Shown: in pieces, positions 23,258 to 36,633 of the stretch
How the letters are laid out: every line of letters begins with the position of its first letter
Numbering within the stretch: the stretch's first letter is position 1
Origin: Eledone cirrhosa
Lineage: Eukaryota > Mollusca > Cephalopoda > Octopoda > Eledonidae
Length of the DNA: 64,000 nt
Direction of reading: 5' to 3'
Assembly: GCA_964016885.1 (NCBI GenBank)
Contig: OZ024740.1
Span: forward strand, 9,134,450-9,198,449
Notes under the pieces: generated by a model
The model's database searches: none
What the model was told of the DNA's origin: nothing
What the model saw: the letters and a program-made list of their open reading frames with translations, nothing else
Position numbers and translations under genes: made by a program

Positions 23258-24301
23258 ATCATCATCATCATCATCAACGTTTAACGTCCGTGTTGCACGC
23301 TTGCATGGGTTTGGACGGGGGTATTCCCACTTGAGGCAAGAGTGATTGTCTTGCTCGCATAGGACTGTCTGGCAAGTTTTCTACAGCTGGATGCCCTTCC
23401 TAACACCAACCACATTTACAGTGTGGGTCTGGGAGGTTTTTACCGTGTTGCCTACACGGCCACATTACAGCGTGGACTGTGTGTTTTTTGTCGTGACACC
23501 TACACGATCTCATTTGTTTCGGCCTGGATGGTGTGGCACCAACACAACTTTACATAGAAGGGGGCGGTATGGATGGGGTGGGGGTGGTGGGGCGGGGGTG
23601 TATTTTGTTAGAGATGCCTACTGACTGTAGTAGGTTTTACTATGTATTTAGGTAAGGCGGGTCTTCTCTATTACTGAGTACCGCCAAAGGTCTCGGTCCA
23701 GTGACATTGTCTTGGAGAGGTGTAAGTGTGTGAGGTAGGAGTTTATCAGCTCGTCCCAGGTTTTTCTAGGTCTGCCTATTCCCTGGCTACCGTCTATCTT
23801 TATTGCCCTGCACTTTGTTATACAGCTATCGACTTTCATGCGCATCACGTGTCCATACCAATGTAGCCTTCTCTCGAGTAAACAACATCTGATCACTCTT
23901 ATTTGTAATTTTTTCCTTAGTTCGTTTATGCGTTGCCATTCACGTATATTACTATTACACATCCAGCAGAGCATGCAAGCTTCGTTCCTCTCTAGTCTGC
24001 GTATATCCTCTGCACACAATGCCCAGGTCTCACTGCCATGCAACATTGTTGTTTGTATGCAGGCATCATACAACCTGCCTTTCATTTTTAGGGAGAACAC
24101 TTTAGCAGCTAATAGTGGTATAAGCTCACTGAACTTTTTCCATCCAGTTCTGACTCTAGCTACTGTACTTTCTGAGCACCCTCCACCACTGCTGATTTTG
24201 TCACCCAGGTAATGGAAGCTGTCCACTATTTCTATAGAGCCCTCTGCGCAATTGTAAGAGCTAGTATTTTTTGTGGGCACTTGCAGCTACTTATTGCACC
24301 A
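23258..24301 (-). mobile_element. LINE fragment 5 (reverse strand), GAT tail to linker after finger
   Basis: On the minus strand it runs from a 5' truncation at about 24301 (GGTGCAATAAG), just downstream of the zinc finger, through the C-terminal ORF and 3' UTR to a (GAT)n tail at 23258-23275. The 3' UTR has only one copy of the 112-bp module. The array on both sides keeps its plus orientation, so the LINE inserted into a pre-existing array. Confidence 0.92.
23648..24280 (-). pseudogene. LINE ORF2 C-terminal half, open over 210 codons
   Basis: The longest undamaged C-terminal stretch of this LINE subfamily in the window. It reads NCAEGSIEIVDSFHYLGDKI, then SGGGCSESTVARVRTGWKKF, the PLLAAKVFSLKMKGRLYDAC region, SETWALCAEDIRRLERNEAC, HVMRMKVDSC and GRPRKTWDELINSYL, and ends at 23648-23650. 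Unlike fragments 3 and 4 it keeps the 50-bp segment. The RT core and finger are lost by 5' truncation. The ATG at 24280 is internal to the original ORF and not a real start. It is a dead copy. Confidence 0.88.
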
Positions 24302-27300
24302 GTATGTTAGTTTCTATTGGTATGTCAGTTTCGATTAGTATATCAGTTTCTATTGGTATGTCAGTTTCGATTGGTATGTCAGTTTCGATTGTTATGTCAG
24401 TTTCTATTGGTATATCAGTTTCGATTGGTATGTCAGTTTTGATTGGCATGTCAGTTTCGATTGGTATGTCAGTTTCGATTGGTATATCAGTTTCTATTGT
24501 TATGTCACTTTCGATTGGTATGTCAGTTTCTATTGGTATGTTAGTTTCTATTGGTATGTCAGTTTCGATTAGTATATCAGATTCTATTGTTATGTCACTT
24601 TCGATTGGTATGTCAGTTTCGAATGGTATGTCAGTTTCTATTGGTATATCAGTTTCTATTGGTATGTCGGTTTTGATTGGTATGTCAGTTTCTATTGGTA
24701 TATCAGTTTCCGTTGGTATATCAGTTTCTATTGGTATATCAGTTCCGATTGGTATATCAGTTTCGATTGGTATGTCAGTTTCTATGATTATATCAGTTTC
24801 TATTGGTATGTCAATTTCGATTTATATATCAGTTACGATTAGTATATCAGTTTCTATTGGTATGTCAGTTTCGATTGGTATGTCAGTTTCTATTGGTATA
24901 TCAGTTTAGATTGGTATATCAGTTACTATTAGTATATCAGTTTCTGTGGGTATATCATTTTCGATTGGTATGTTAGTTTCTAATGGTATTTATTTTATAT
25001 TTGTATGTCAGTTTCGATTGGTATGTCAGTTTCTATTGGTATATCAGTTTTGATTGGTATGTTAGTTTCTATTGGTATGTCAGTTTCGATTAGTATATCA
25101 ATTTCTATTGGTATATCAGTTTCGATTGGTATGTTAGTCCTTGATTTGTATGTCAGTTTCTATTGGTATATCAATTTCGATTGGTATGTCAGTTTCTGTT
25201 GGTATGTCAATTTCGATTGGTATGTCAGTTTCTATTGGTATATCAGTCTCGATTGGTTTGTCAGTTCCTGTTGGTATGTCAGTTTTGACTAGTATATCAG
25301 TCTCTATTGGTATGTCAGTTTCGATTTGTATGTCTATTTCGATTGGTATATCAGTTTCTATTTGTATGTCAGTCTCGATTGGTATGTCCGTTTCGATTGG
25401 CATATCAGTTTCGAATGGTATGTCATTTTTTTTATTGGTTTGTCAGTTTGGATTGGTATGTCAGTGTCTATTGGTATGTCAGTTTCTATTGGTATATCAA
25501 TTTCTATTGATATATCAGTTTCGATTAGCATGTCAGTTTCGATTAGTATATCAGTTTCTATTTGTATGTCAATGTCCGATTGGTATGTCAGTTTCTATTG
25601 TTATATCAGTTTCTATTGGTATATCAGTTTCGATTGGTATGTCAGTTTCGATTAGTAAATCAGTTTCTGTTTGTATGTCAGTTTCTATTGGTATATCAGT
25701 TTCGATTGTAATATCAGTTTCGATTGGTATGTCAGTTTTGGTTGGTATGTCAGTTTCGATTGGTATGTCAGTTTCGATTGGTATATCAGTTTCTATTGGT
25801 ATATCAGTTCCGATTGATATATCAGTTTCGATTAGTATATCAGTTTCTATTTGTATGTCAATTTCCAATTGGTATGTCAGTTTCTATTGTTATATCAGTT
25901 TCTATTGGTATATCAGTTTCGACTGGTATATCAGTTTCGATTGGTATATCAGTTTCGATTGGTATGTCAGCATTCTATTATTATGTCAGTTTCTATTGGT
26001 ATATCAGTTTCAATTGGTATCTCAGTTTCTGTTGCTGTGTAAGTTTTATTGGTATGTCAGTTTCGATTGGTATATCAGTTTCTGTTGGTATGTCAATTTC
26101 GATTGGTATGTCATTTTCTGTTGGTATGTCCATTTCGATTGGTATGTCAGTTTCTATTGGTATATCAGTTTCGATTGGTTTGTCAGTTCCTGTTGGTATG
26201 TCAGTTTTGACTAGTATATCAGTCTCTATTGGTATGTCAGTTTCGATTGGTATATCAGTTTCTATTTGTATCTCAGTCTCGATTGGTATGTCCGTTTCGA
26301 TTGGCATATCAGTTTCGAATGGTATGTCATTTTTTTATTGGTAATGTCAGTTTGGATTGGTATGTCAGTTTCTATTGGTATGTCAGTTTCTATTGGTATA
26401 TCAGTTCCGATTGATATATCAGTTTCGATTAGTATGTCAGTTTCTATTGGTATATCAGTTTCGATTGGTATGTCAGTTTCGATTAGTAAATCAGTTTCTA
26501 TTTGTATGTCAGTTTCTATTGGTATATCAGTTTCGATTGGTATATCAGTTCCGATTGATATATCAGTTTCGATTAGTATGTCAGTTTCTATTGATGTGTC
26601 AGTATTGATTAGTATATCAGCTTCTATTTGTATGTCAGTTTCTATTGGTATATCAGTTTCTATTGGTATATCAGTTTCGATTGGTATGTCAGTTTCGATT
26701 AGTAAATCTGTTTCTATTTGTATGTCAGTTTCTATTGGTATATCAGTTTCGATTGGTATATCAGTTTCGATTGGTATGTCAGTTTTGGTTGGTATGTCAG
26801 TTTCGATTGGTATGTCAGTTTCGATTGGTATATCAGTTTCTATTGGTATATCAGTTCCGATTGATATATCAGTTTCGATTAGTATGTCAGTTTCTATTGA
26901 TGTGTCAGTATTGATTAGTATATCCGCTTATATTTGTATGTCAGTTTCGATTGGTATGTCAGTTTCTATTGGTATATCAGTTTCGACTGGTATATCAGTT
27001 TCGATTGGTAAATCAGTTTCGATTGGTATGTCAGCTTTCTATTATTATGTCAGTTTCTATTGGTATATCAGTTTCGATTGGTATGTCAGTTTCTATTGGT
27101 ATATCAGTTTCGATTGGTATGTCAGTTTTAATTGTCATGTCAGTATCGATTGGTATGTCAGTTTCGTTTGGTATGTCAGTTTCGATTGGTATATCAGTTT
27201 TGACTAGCATGTCACCTTCTATTGGTATATCGGTTTCCATTGGTATATCAGTTTCGATTGGCATGTCAGTTTCTATTGGTATATGAGTTTCTATTGCTAT

Positions 27301-29769
27301 GTCAGTTTTTATTGGTATGTCAGTTTCTATTGGTATATAAGTTTCGATTGGTATATCAGTTTCTATTGGTATATCAGTTCCGATTGGTATATCAGTTTCG
27401 ATTGGTATGTCAGTTTCTATTATTATATCAGTTTCTATTGGTATGTCAGTTTCTATTGATATGTCAGTTACGATTAGTATATCAGTTTCTATTGGTATGT
27501 CAGTTTCGATTGGTATGTCAGTTTCTATTGATATATCAGTTTTAATTGGTATATCAGTTTCGATTGGTATGTCAGTTTCTATTAGTATATCAGTTTCTAA
27601 TGGTATGTGAGTTTCTATTGGTATATCAGTTTCGATTGGTATATCAGTTTCGATTGGTATGTCAGTTTCGATTGTTATGTCAAATTCGATTGGTATGTCA
27701 GTTTCGATTGGTATATCAGTTTCGATTTGTATGTCAGTTTCGATTGGTATATCAGTTTCTATTGGTATGTCAGTTTCAATTAGTATATCAGTTTCTATTG
27801 GTATATGAGTTTCGATTGGTATGTTAGTCCTCGATTTGTATGTCAGTTTCTATTGGTATGTCAATTCCGATTGGTATGTCAGTTTCTGTTGGTATGTGAT
27901 TAGTATATCAGTTTCTATTGGTATGTCAGTTTCGATTGGTATGTCTGTTATGATTGGTATGTCAGTTTCGATTAGTATATCAGTTTCTGTTGGTATATCC
28001 GTTTCGATTGGTACGTCAGTTTCGATTAGTATATCAGTTTCTGTTGGTATATCATTTTCGAATGGTATGTTAGTTTCTAATGGTATGTCAGTTTATATTT
28101 TTATGTCAGTTTCGATTGCTATGTCAGTTTCTATTGGTATGTCATTTTTGATTAGTATATCAGTTTCTATTGGTATATCAGTTTCGATTGGTAAGTTAGT
28201 CCTCGATTGGTATATCAGTTTCGATTGGTATATCTGTTTTGATTGGTATGTTAGTTTCTATTGGTATATCAGTTTCGATTAGTATATCAGTTTCTATTGG
28301 TATATCAGTTTCGATTGGTATGTTAGTCCTCGATTTGTATGTTAGTTTCTATTGTTATATCAATTTCGATTGGTATGTCAGTTTCTGTTGGTATGTCAAT
28401 TTCGATTGGTATGTCAGTTTCTATTGGTATATCAGTTTCGATTGGTATGTCAATTTCTATTGGTGTGTAAGTTTAGATTAGTATATCAGTTTCTCTTTGT
28501 ATGTCAATTTTCGATTAATATGTCAGTTTCTCTTGGTATATCAGTTTCTATTGATATATCAGTTTCGATTGGTATGTCAGTTTCGTTTGGTATGTCAGTT
28601 TTGGTTGGTATCTCAGTTTTGATAGGTATGTCAGTTTCGATTGGTATATCAGTTTCGATTGGTATGTCAGTTTTGGTTGGTATGTCAGTTTCGATTGGTA
28701 TATCAGTTTCAATTGGTATATCAGTTTCTATTGGTATGTCAGTTTTATTGGTATGTCAGTTTCGATTGGTATATCAGTTTCTGTTGGTATTTCAATTTCG
28801 ATTAGTATGTCAGTTTCGATTGGTGTATCTACTTCGATTGGTATATCAGTTTCTGTTTGTATGTCAGTCTCGATTGGTATATCATTTTTGATTGGTATAT
28901 CAGGTTCTATTGGTATATCAGTTCCGATTGTTATATCAGTTTCGATTGGTATGTCAGTATCTATTGGTATATCAGTTTCGATTGATATATCAGTTTTGAT
29001 TAGTATGTTAGTTTCTATTGGTATGTCAGTTTCGATTAGTATATCAGTTTCTATTTGTATGTCAGTTTCGAATGGTATATCAGTTTCGATTGGTATATCA
29101 GTTTCGATTGGTATATCAGTTTCAATTGGTATGTCAGTTTCTATTGGTATGTCAGTTTCTATTGGTATGTCAGTTTCAATTGGTATATCAGTTTCAATTG
29201 GTATGTCAGTTTCGATTAGTAAATCAGTTTCTATTTGTATGTCAGTTTCTATTGGTATATCAGTTTCTATTTGTATGTCAGTTCTGGTTGGTATGTCAGT
29301 TTTGATTGGTATGTCAGTTTCGATTGGTATATCAGTTTCGATTGGTATGTCAGTTTCGGTTGGTATGTCAGTTTCGATTAGTATATCAGTTTCTATTGGT
29401 ATATCAGTTTCGATTGGTATGTTAGTCTTCGATTTGTATGTCAGTTTCTATTGGTATATCAATTTCGATTGGTATGTCAGTTTCTGTTGGTATGTGATTA
29501 GTACATCAGTTGCTATTGGTATGTCAGTTTCGATTGGTATGTCTGTTTCGATTGGTATATCAGTTTCAAATGGTATGTCAGTCTCGATTGGTATGTCCGT
29601 TTCGATTGGTTTGTCAGTTTCGATTAGTATATCAGTTTCTGTTGGTATATCCGTTTCGATTGGTACATCAGTTTCGATTAGTATATCAGTTTCTGTTGGT
29701 ATATCAGTTTCGATTCGTATGTCAGTCTCTATTAGTATATCAGTTTATGTTGGTATATCAATTTCGATT

Positions 29770-30139
29770 GGTATATTAGTTTCGATTAGTATGTCAGTTT
29801 CGATTCATATGTCAGTTTCTATTGGTATGCCAGTTTCGATTAGTATATCAGTTTCTATTGGTATATAAGTTTTGATTGGTAAGTTAGTCCTCGATTCGTA
29901 TATCAGTTTCGATTGGTATATCACTTTTGATTGGTATGTTAGTTTCTATTGGTATGTCAGTTTCGATTAGTATATCAGTTTCTATTGGTATATCAGTTTC
30001 TATTGGTATGTCAGTTTCTATTGGTATATCAATTTCGATTGGTATATTAGTTTCGATTAGTATGTCAGTTTCGATTCATATGTCAGTTTCTATTGGTATG
30101 CCAGTTTCGATTAGTATATCAGTTTCTATTGGTATATAA
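29770..30139 (+). repeat. 271-bp-offset local duplication in array
   Basis: The block with GGTAAGTTAGTCCTCGATTC (29879 and 30150) and the preceding CGATTCATATGTCAG / GGTATGCCAG units repeats with an offset of 271 bp (15 units plus 1). The CATATG-GCCAG part appears a third time near 34740-34858. Confidence 0.75.
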
Positions 30140-30949
30140 GTTTTGATTGGTAAGTTAGTCCTCGATTCGTATATCAGTTTCGATTGGTATATCACTTTTG
30201 ATTGGTATGTTAGTTTCTATTGGTATGTCAGTTTCGATTAGTATATCAGTTTCTATTGGTATATCAGTTTCGATTGATATGTTAGTCCTCGATTTGTATG
30301 TCAGTTTCTATTGGTATATCAGTTTCGATTGGTATGTCAATTTCGATTTGTATGTCAGTTTCGATTTGTATATCAGTTTCGATTGGTATGTCAGTTTCGA
30401 TTGGTATGTCGGTTTCGATTGGTATGTCAGTTTCTATTGGTATATCCGTTTCGATTCATATATCGGTTTCGATTACTATATCAGTTTATATTGATGTGTA
30501 AGTTTCGATTAGTATATCAGCTTCTATTTGTATGTCAGTTTCGATTCGTATGTCAGTTTCGATTCGTATGTCAGTTTCTATTATTATGTCAGTTTGTATT
30601 GGTATATCAGTTTCAATTGGTATATCAGTTTCTATTGGCATGTCAGTTTTATTGGTATGTCACTTTCGATTGGTATATCAGTTTCTGTTGGTATGTCAAT
30701 TTCGATTAGTATGTCAGTTTCTATTGGTATATCAGTTTCGATTGGTATCTCAGTTTCTATTGGTATGTCAGTTTTGACTACTATATCAGTCTCTATTGGT
30801 ATGTCAGTTTCGATTGATATGTCTATTTCATTGGTATATCAGTTTCTATTTGTATGTCAGTCTCGATTGTTATATCAGTTTTGATTGGTATATCAGTTTC
30901 TATTGGTATATCAGTTTCGATTGGTATATCAGTTTCGATTTGTATGTCA

Positions 30950-31860
30950 GTTTCTATTGGTCTGTCAGTTTCTATTGGTATGTCAGTTTCAACTGGTATA
31001 TCAGTTTCAATTGGTATGTCAGTTTCGATTAGTAAATCAGTTTCTATTTGTATGTCAGTTTCTATTGGTATATCAGTTTCGATTGGTATATCAGTTTCGA
31101 TTGGTATGTCAGTTTTGGTTGGTATGTCAGTTTCGATTGGTATGTCAGTTTCTATTGGTATGTCAGTTACGATTAGTATATCAGTTACTATTGGTATGTC
31201 AGTTTCGATTGGTATGTCAGTTTCGATTGGAATGTAAGTTTCTATTGGTATATCAGTTTTAATTGGTATGTCAATTTCGATTAGTATATCAGTTTCTGTT
31301 GGTATACCATTTTTGATTGGTACGTTAGTTTCTAATGGTATGTCAGTACATATTTGTATATCAGTTTCGATTTGTATGTCAGTTTCCATTGGTATGTCAG
31401 TCTCGATTGTTATATCAGTTTTGATTGGTATATCAGTTTCTATTGGTATATCAGTTCCGATTGTTATATTAGTTTCGATTGGTATGTCAGTTTCTACTGG
31501 TATATCAGTTTCGATTGATATATCAGTTTCGATTAGTATATCAGTTTCGATTTCTATGTCAGTTTCTATTGGTCTGTCAGTTTCTATTGGTATGTCAGTT
31601 TCAACTGGTATATCAGTTTCAATTGGTATGTCAGTTTCGATTAGTAAATCAGTTTCTATTTGTATGTCAGTTTCTATTGGTATATCAGTTTCGATTGGTA
31701 TATCAGTTTCGATTGGTATGTCAGTTTTGGTTGGTATGTCAGTTTCGATTGGTATGTCAGTTTCTATTGGTATGTCAGTTACGATTAGTATATCAGTTAC
31801 TATTGGTATGTCAGTTTCGATTGGTATGTCAGTTTCGATTGGTATGTCATTTTCTATTGG
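30950..31860 (+). repeat. 612-bp-offset duplication in array
   Basis: A run of units including ATTGGTCTGTCAG, TTTCAACTGG, ATTAGTAAATCAG, TTTTGGTTGG and AGTTACGATTAG appears at about 30953-31250 and again at about 31565-31860, offset 612 bp (34 units). Confidence 0.8.
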
Positions 31861-32499
31861 TATATCAGTTTCAATTGGTATGTCAGTTTCGATTAGTATA
31901 TCAGTTTCTATTCGTATGTCAGTTTATATTGGTATATCAGTTTCTATTGGTATGTCAGTTTATATTGGTATGTCAGTTTTGATTAGTATATCAGTTTCTT
32001 TTGGTATGTTAGTTTCGATTATTATGTCTGTTTCGATTGGTATATCAGTTTCAAATGGTATGTCAGTCTCGATTGGTATATCCGTTTTGACTGGCATATC
32101 AGTTTCGATTCGTAGGTCAGTTTCTATTAGTATATCAGTTTCTGTTGGTATATCATTTTCTATTGGTATGTTAGTTTCTAATGGTATGTCAGTTTATATT
32201 TGTATGTCAGTTTCGATTGGTATGTTAGTTTCTAATGGTATGTCAGTTTCTATTGGTATGTCAGTTTTGATTGGTATGTCAGTTCCTATTGGTATGTCAG
32301 TTTTGACTAGTATATCATTGGTATGTCGATTGGTATGTCTATTTCGATTGGTATGTCAGTTTCTATTTGTATGTCAGTCTCGATTGGTATGTCCGTTTTA
32401 ATTGGCATGTCAGTTTCGATTCGTATGTCCGTTTCGATTGGTATGTTAGTTTCTAATGGTATGTCAGTTTCTATTGGCATATCAGTTTCTGTTGGTATA

Positions 32500-32611
32500 C
32501 AATTTTCGATTGGTATGTTAGTTTCTAATGGTATGTCAGTATATGTCAGTATATACAATTTTCGATTGGTATGTTAGTTTCTAATGGTATGTCAGTATAT
32601 GTCAGTATATA
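32500..32611 (+). repeat. 56-bp local tandem duplication
   Basis: The stretch CAATTTTCGATTGGTATG through CAGTATATGTCAGTATATA occurs twice in direct tandem (32500 and 32556). The 56-bp length is not a multiple of 18, so the 18-bp phase is broken here. Confidence 0.85.
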
Positions 32612-35600
32612 TTTGTATGTCAGTTTCGATTGGTATGTCAGTTTCCATTGGTATGTCAGTTTCTATTGGTATGTCAGTTTATATTGGTATATCAGTTTTG
32701 ATTCATATATCGGTTTCGATTAGTATATCAGTTTCTATTGATGTGTCAGTTTCGATTAGTATATCAGCTTCTATTTGTATGTCAGTTTCGATTGGTATAT
32801 CAGTTTCGAATGGTATATCAGTTTCGATTCGTATGTCAGTTTCTATTATTATGTCAGTTTGTATTGGTATATCAGTTTCAATTCGTATATCAGTTTCTAT
32901 TGGTATGTCAGTTTTATTGCTATGTCAGTTTCCATTGGTATATCAGTTTCTGTTGGTATGTCAATTAAGATTAGTATGTCAGTTTCTATTGGTATATCAG
33001 TTTCGATTGGTACGTCTGTTTCCATTGGTATGTCAGTTTTGACTAGTATATCAGTCTCTATTGGTATGTCAGTTTCGATTGGTATGTCTATTTCGATTGG
33101 TATATCAGTTTCTATATGTATGTCAGTCTCGATTGGTACATCAGTTTTGATTGGTATATCAGTTTCTATTGGTATATCAGTTCCGATTGGTATATCAGTT
33201 TCTATTGGTATGTCAGTTTCTATTTTGTATATCAGTTTCGATTGATATATCAGTTTCGATTAGTATGTTAGTTTCTATTGGTATGTCAGTTTCGATTAGT
33301 ATATCAGTTTCTATTGGTATGTCAGTTTCCATTGGTATAACAATTTTTATTGGTATATCAGTCTCGATTGGTATATCAGTTTCGATTGGTATATCAGTTT
33401 CGATTGGTATGTCAGTTTCTATTGGTATGTCAGTTTCTATTGGTATGTCAGTTTCAATTGGTATATCAGTTTCAATTGGTATGTCAGTTTAATTGGTATG
33501 TCTATTTCGATTGGTATATCAGTTTCTATTTGTATGTCAGTCTCGATTGGTATATGAGTTTTGATTGGTATATCAGTTTCTATTTGTATATCAGTTCCGA
33601 TTGGTATATCAGTTTCGATTGGTATGTCAGTTTCTATTGGTATATCAGTTTCGATTGATATATCAGTTTCGATTAGTATGTTAGTTTCTATTGGTATGTT
33701 AGACCTCGATTTGAATGTCAGTTTCTATTGGTATATCAATTTCGATTGGTATGTCAGTTTCTATTGGTATGTCAGTTTCTATTGGTATATCAGTTTCGAT
33801 TGGTATGTCAGTTTCGATTAGTATATCAGATTCTATTGGTATGTCAGTTTCTATTGGTATATCAATTTCGATTGGTATATCAGTTTCGATTAGTATGTCA
33901 GTTTCTATTAATATATCAGTTTCTGTTGGTATACCATTTTTGATTGGTACGTTAGTTTCTAATGGTATGTCAGTATATATTTGTATATCAGTTTCGATTT
34001 GTATGTCAGTTTCCATTGGTATGTCAGTTTCGATTTGTATATCAGTTTCTATTTGTATATCAGTTTCGATTGGTATGTTAGTCCTCGATTGTTATATCAG
34101 TTTCGATTGGTATATCAGTTTTGATTGGTATGTTAGTTTCTATTGGTATGTCAGTTTCCATTAGTATATCAGTTTCTATTGGTATATCAGTTTCGATTTG
34201 TATGTTAGTCCTCGATTTGTATGTCAGTTTCTGTTGGTATGACAATTTCGATTGGTATGTCAGTTTCTATTAGTATATCAGTTTCGAATGGTATGTCAAT
34301 TTCTATTGGTGTGTAAGTTTCGATTAGTATATCAGTTTCTATTTGTATGTCAATTTTCGAGTGATATGTCAGTTTCTCTTGGTATATCAGTTTCTATTGA
34401 TATATCAGTTTCGATTGGTATGTCAGTTTCGATTAGTTAATCAGTTTCTATTTGTATGTCAATTTCTATTGGTATATCAGTTTCGATTGGTATATCAGTT
34501 TCGATTGGTATGTCAATTTCGATTGGTATGTCAGTTTCGATTAGTATATCAGTTTCGATTGGTATGTCAGTTTCGATTGGTAATGTCAGTTTCTATTGGT
34601 ATATCAGTTCCGATTCATATATCGGTTCCGATTAGTATATCAGATTCTATTGATGTGTCAGTTTCGATTACTATATCAGCTTCTATTTGTATGTCAGTTT
34701 CAATTAGTATATCAGTTTCTATTGGTATGTCAGTTTCTATTGGTATATCAATTTCGATTGGTATATTAGTTTCGATTAGTATGTCAGTTTCGATTCATAT
34801 GTCAGTTTCTATTGGTATGCCAGTTTCGATTAGTATATCAGTTTCTATTGGTATATAAGTTTTGATTGGTATATCAGTTTTGATTAGTATGTCAGTTTCT
34901 ATTGGTATATCAGTTTCTATTGGTATGTCAGTTTTGATTGGTATGTCAGTTTCTATTGGTATATCAGTTTCGATTGGTATATCAGTGTCGATTGGTATGT
35001 CAGTTTCGATTAGTATATCAGTGTCGATTGGTATGTCAGTTTCGATTAGTATATAAGTTTCTGTTGGTATATCATTTTCTATTGGTATGTTAGTTTCTAA
35101 TGGTATGTCAGTTTATATTTGTATGTCAGTTTCGATTGGTATGTTAGTTTCTAATGGTATGTCAGTTTCTATTGGTATGTCAGTTTTGATTAGTATATCA
35201 GTTTCTATTGGTATATCAATTTCGATTGGTATATCAGTTTCGATTAGTATGTCAGTTTCGATTCATATGTCAGTTTCAATTTGTATGTCAGTTTCGATTT
35301 GTATATCAGTTTCGATTAGTATGTCAGTTTCTATTGGTATATCAGTTTCTATTGGTATGTCAGTTTTGATTGGTATGTCAGTTTCTATTGGTATATCAGT
35401 TTCGATTGGTATATCAGTGTCGATTGGTATGTCAGTTTCGATTAGTATATCAGTGTCGATTGGTATATCAGTTTCTGTTGGTATATCATTTTCGATTGGT
35501 ATGTTAGTTTCTAATGGTATGTCAGTATATATTTATATGTCAGTTTCGATTGGTATGTCAGTTTCCATTGGTATGTCAGTTTCGATTGGTATGTCAGTTT

Positions 35601-36633
35601 ATATTGGTATATCAGTTTTGATTCATATATCGGTTTCGATTAGTATATCAGTTTCTATTGATGTGTCAGTTTCGATTAGTATATCAGCTTCTAATATGTA
35701 TGTCAGTTTCGATTGGTATGTCAGTTTCTATTGGTATATCTGTTTCGATTGGTATATCAGTTTTTCGATTCGTATGTCAGTTTCTATTATTATGTCAGTT
35801 TGTATTGGTATATCAGTTTCAATTCGTATATCAGTTTCTATTGGTATGTCAGTTTTATTGGTATGTCAGTTTCCATTGGTATATCAGTTTCTGTTGGTAT
35901 GTCTGTTTCTATTGGTATGTCAGTTTTGACTAGTATATCAGTCTCTATTGGTATGTCAGTTTCGATTGGTATATCAGTTTTGATTGGTATATCAGTTTCT
36001 ATTTGTATGTCAGTCTCGATTGGTATATCAGTTTTGATTGGTATATCAGATTCTATTGATATATCAGTCTCGATTGGTATGTCAGTTTCAATTAGTATAT
36101 CAGTTTCTATTGGTATGTCAGTTTCTATTGGTATATCAATTTCGATTGGTATATCAGTTTCGATTAGTATGTCAGTTTCGATTCATATGTCAGTTTCAAT
36201 TTGTATGTCAGTTTCGATTTGTATATCAGTTTCGATTAGTATGTCAGTTTCTATTGGTATATCAGTTTCTACTGGTATGTCAGTTTTGATTGGTATGTCA
36301 GTTTCTATTGGTATATCAGTTTCGATTGGTATATCAGTGTCGATTGGTATGTCAGTTTCGATTAGTATATCAGTGTCGATTGGTATGTCAGTTTCGATAA
36401 GTATATCAGTTTCTGTTTGTATATCATTTTCTATTGGTATGTTAGTTTCTAATGGTATGTCAGTTTATATTGGTATGTCAGTTTCGATTAGTATATCAGT
36501 TTCTATTGGTATATCAGTTTCGATTGGTATTTAGTCCTCGATTTGTATGTCAGTTTCTATTGGTATATCAGTTTTGATTGGTATGTCAGTTTCTATTGGT
36601 ATGTCAGTTTCAATTGGTATATCAGTTTCAATT

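Noticed and set aside
23346..23624. Plus-strand ORF in the reversed LINE 3' UTR, and similar ones at 48584-48862 and 52253-52813
   Set aside because: They lie in the antisense of a 3' UTR and run into satellite. Their apparent conservation reflects duplication and family identity.
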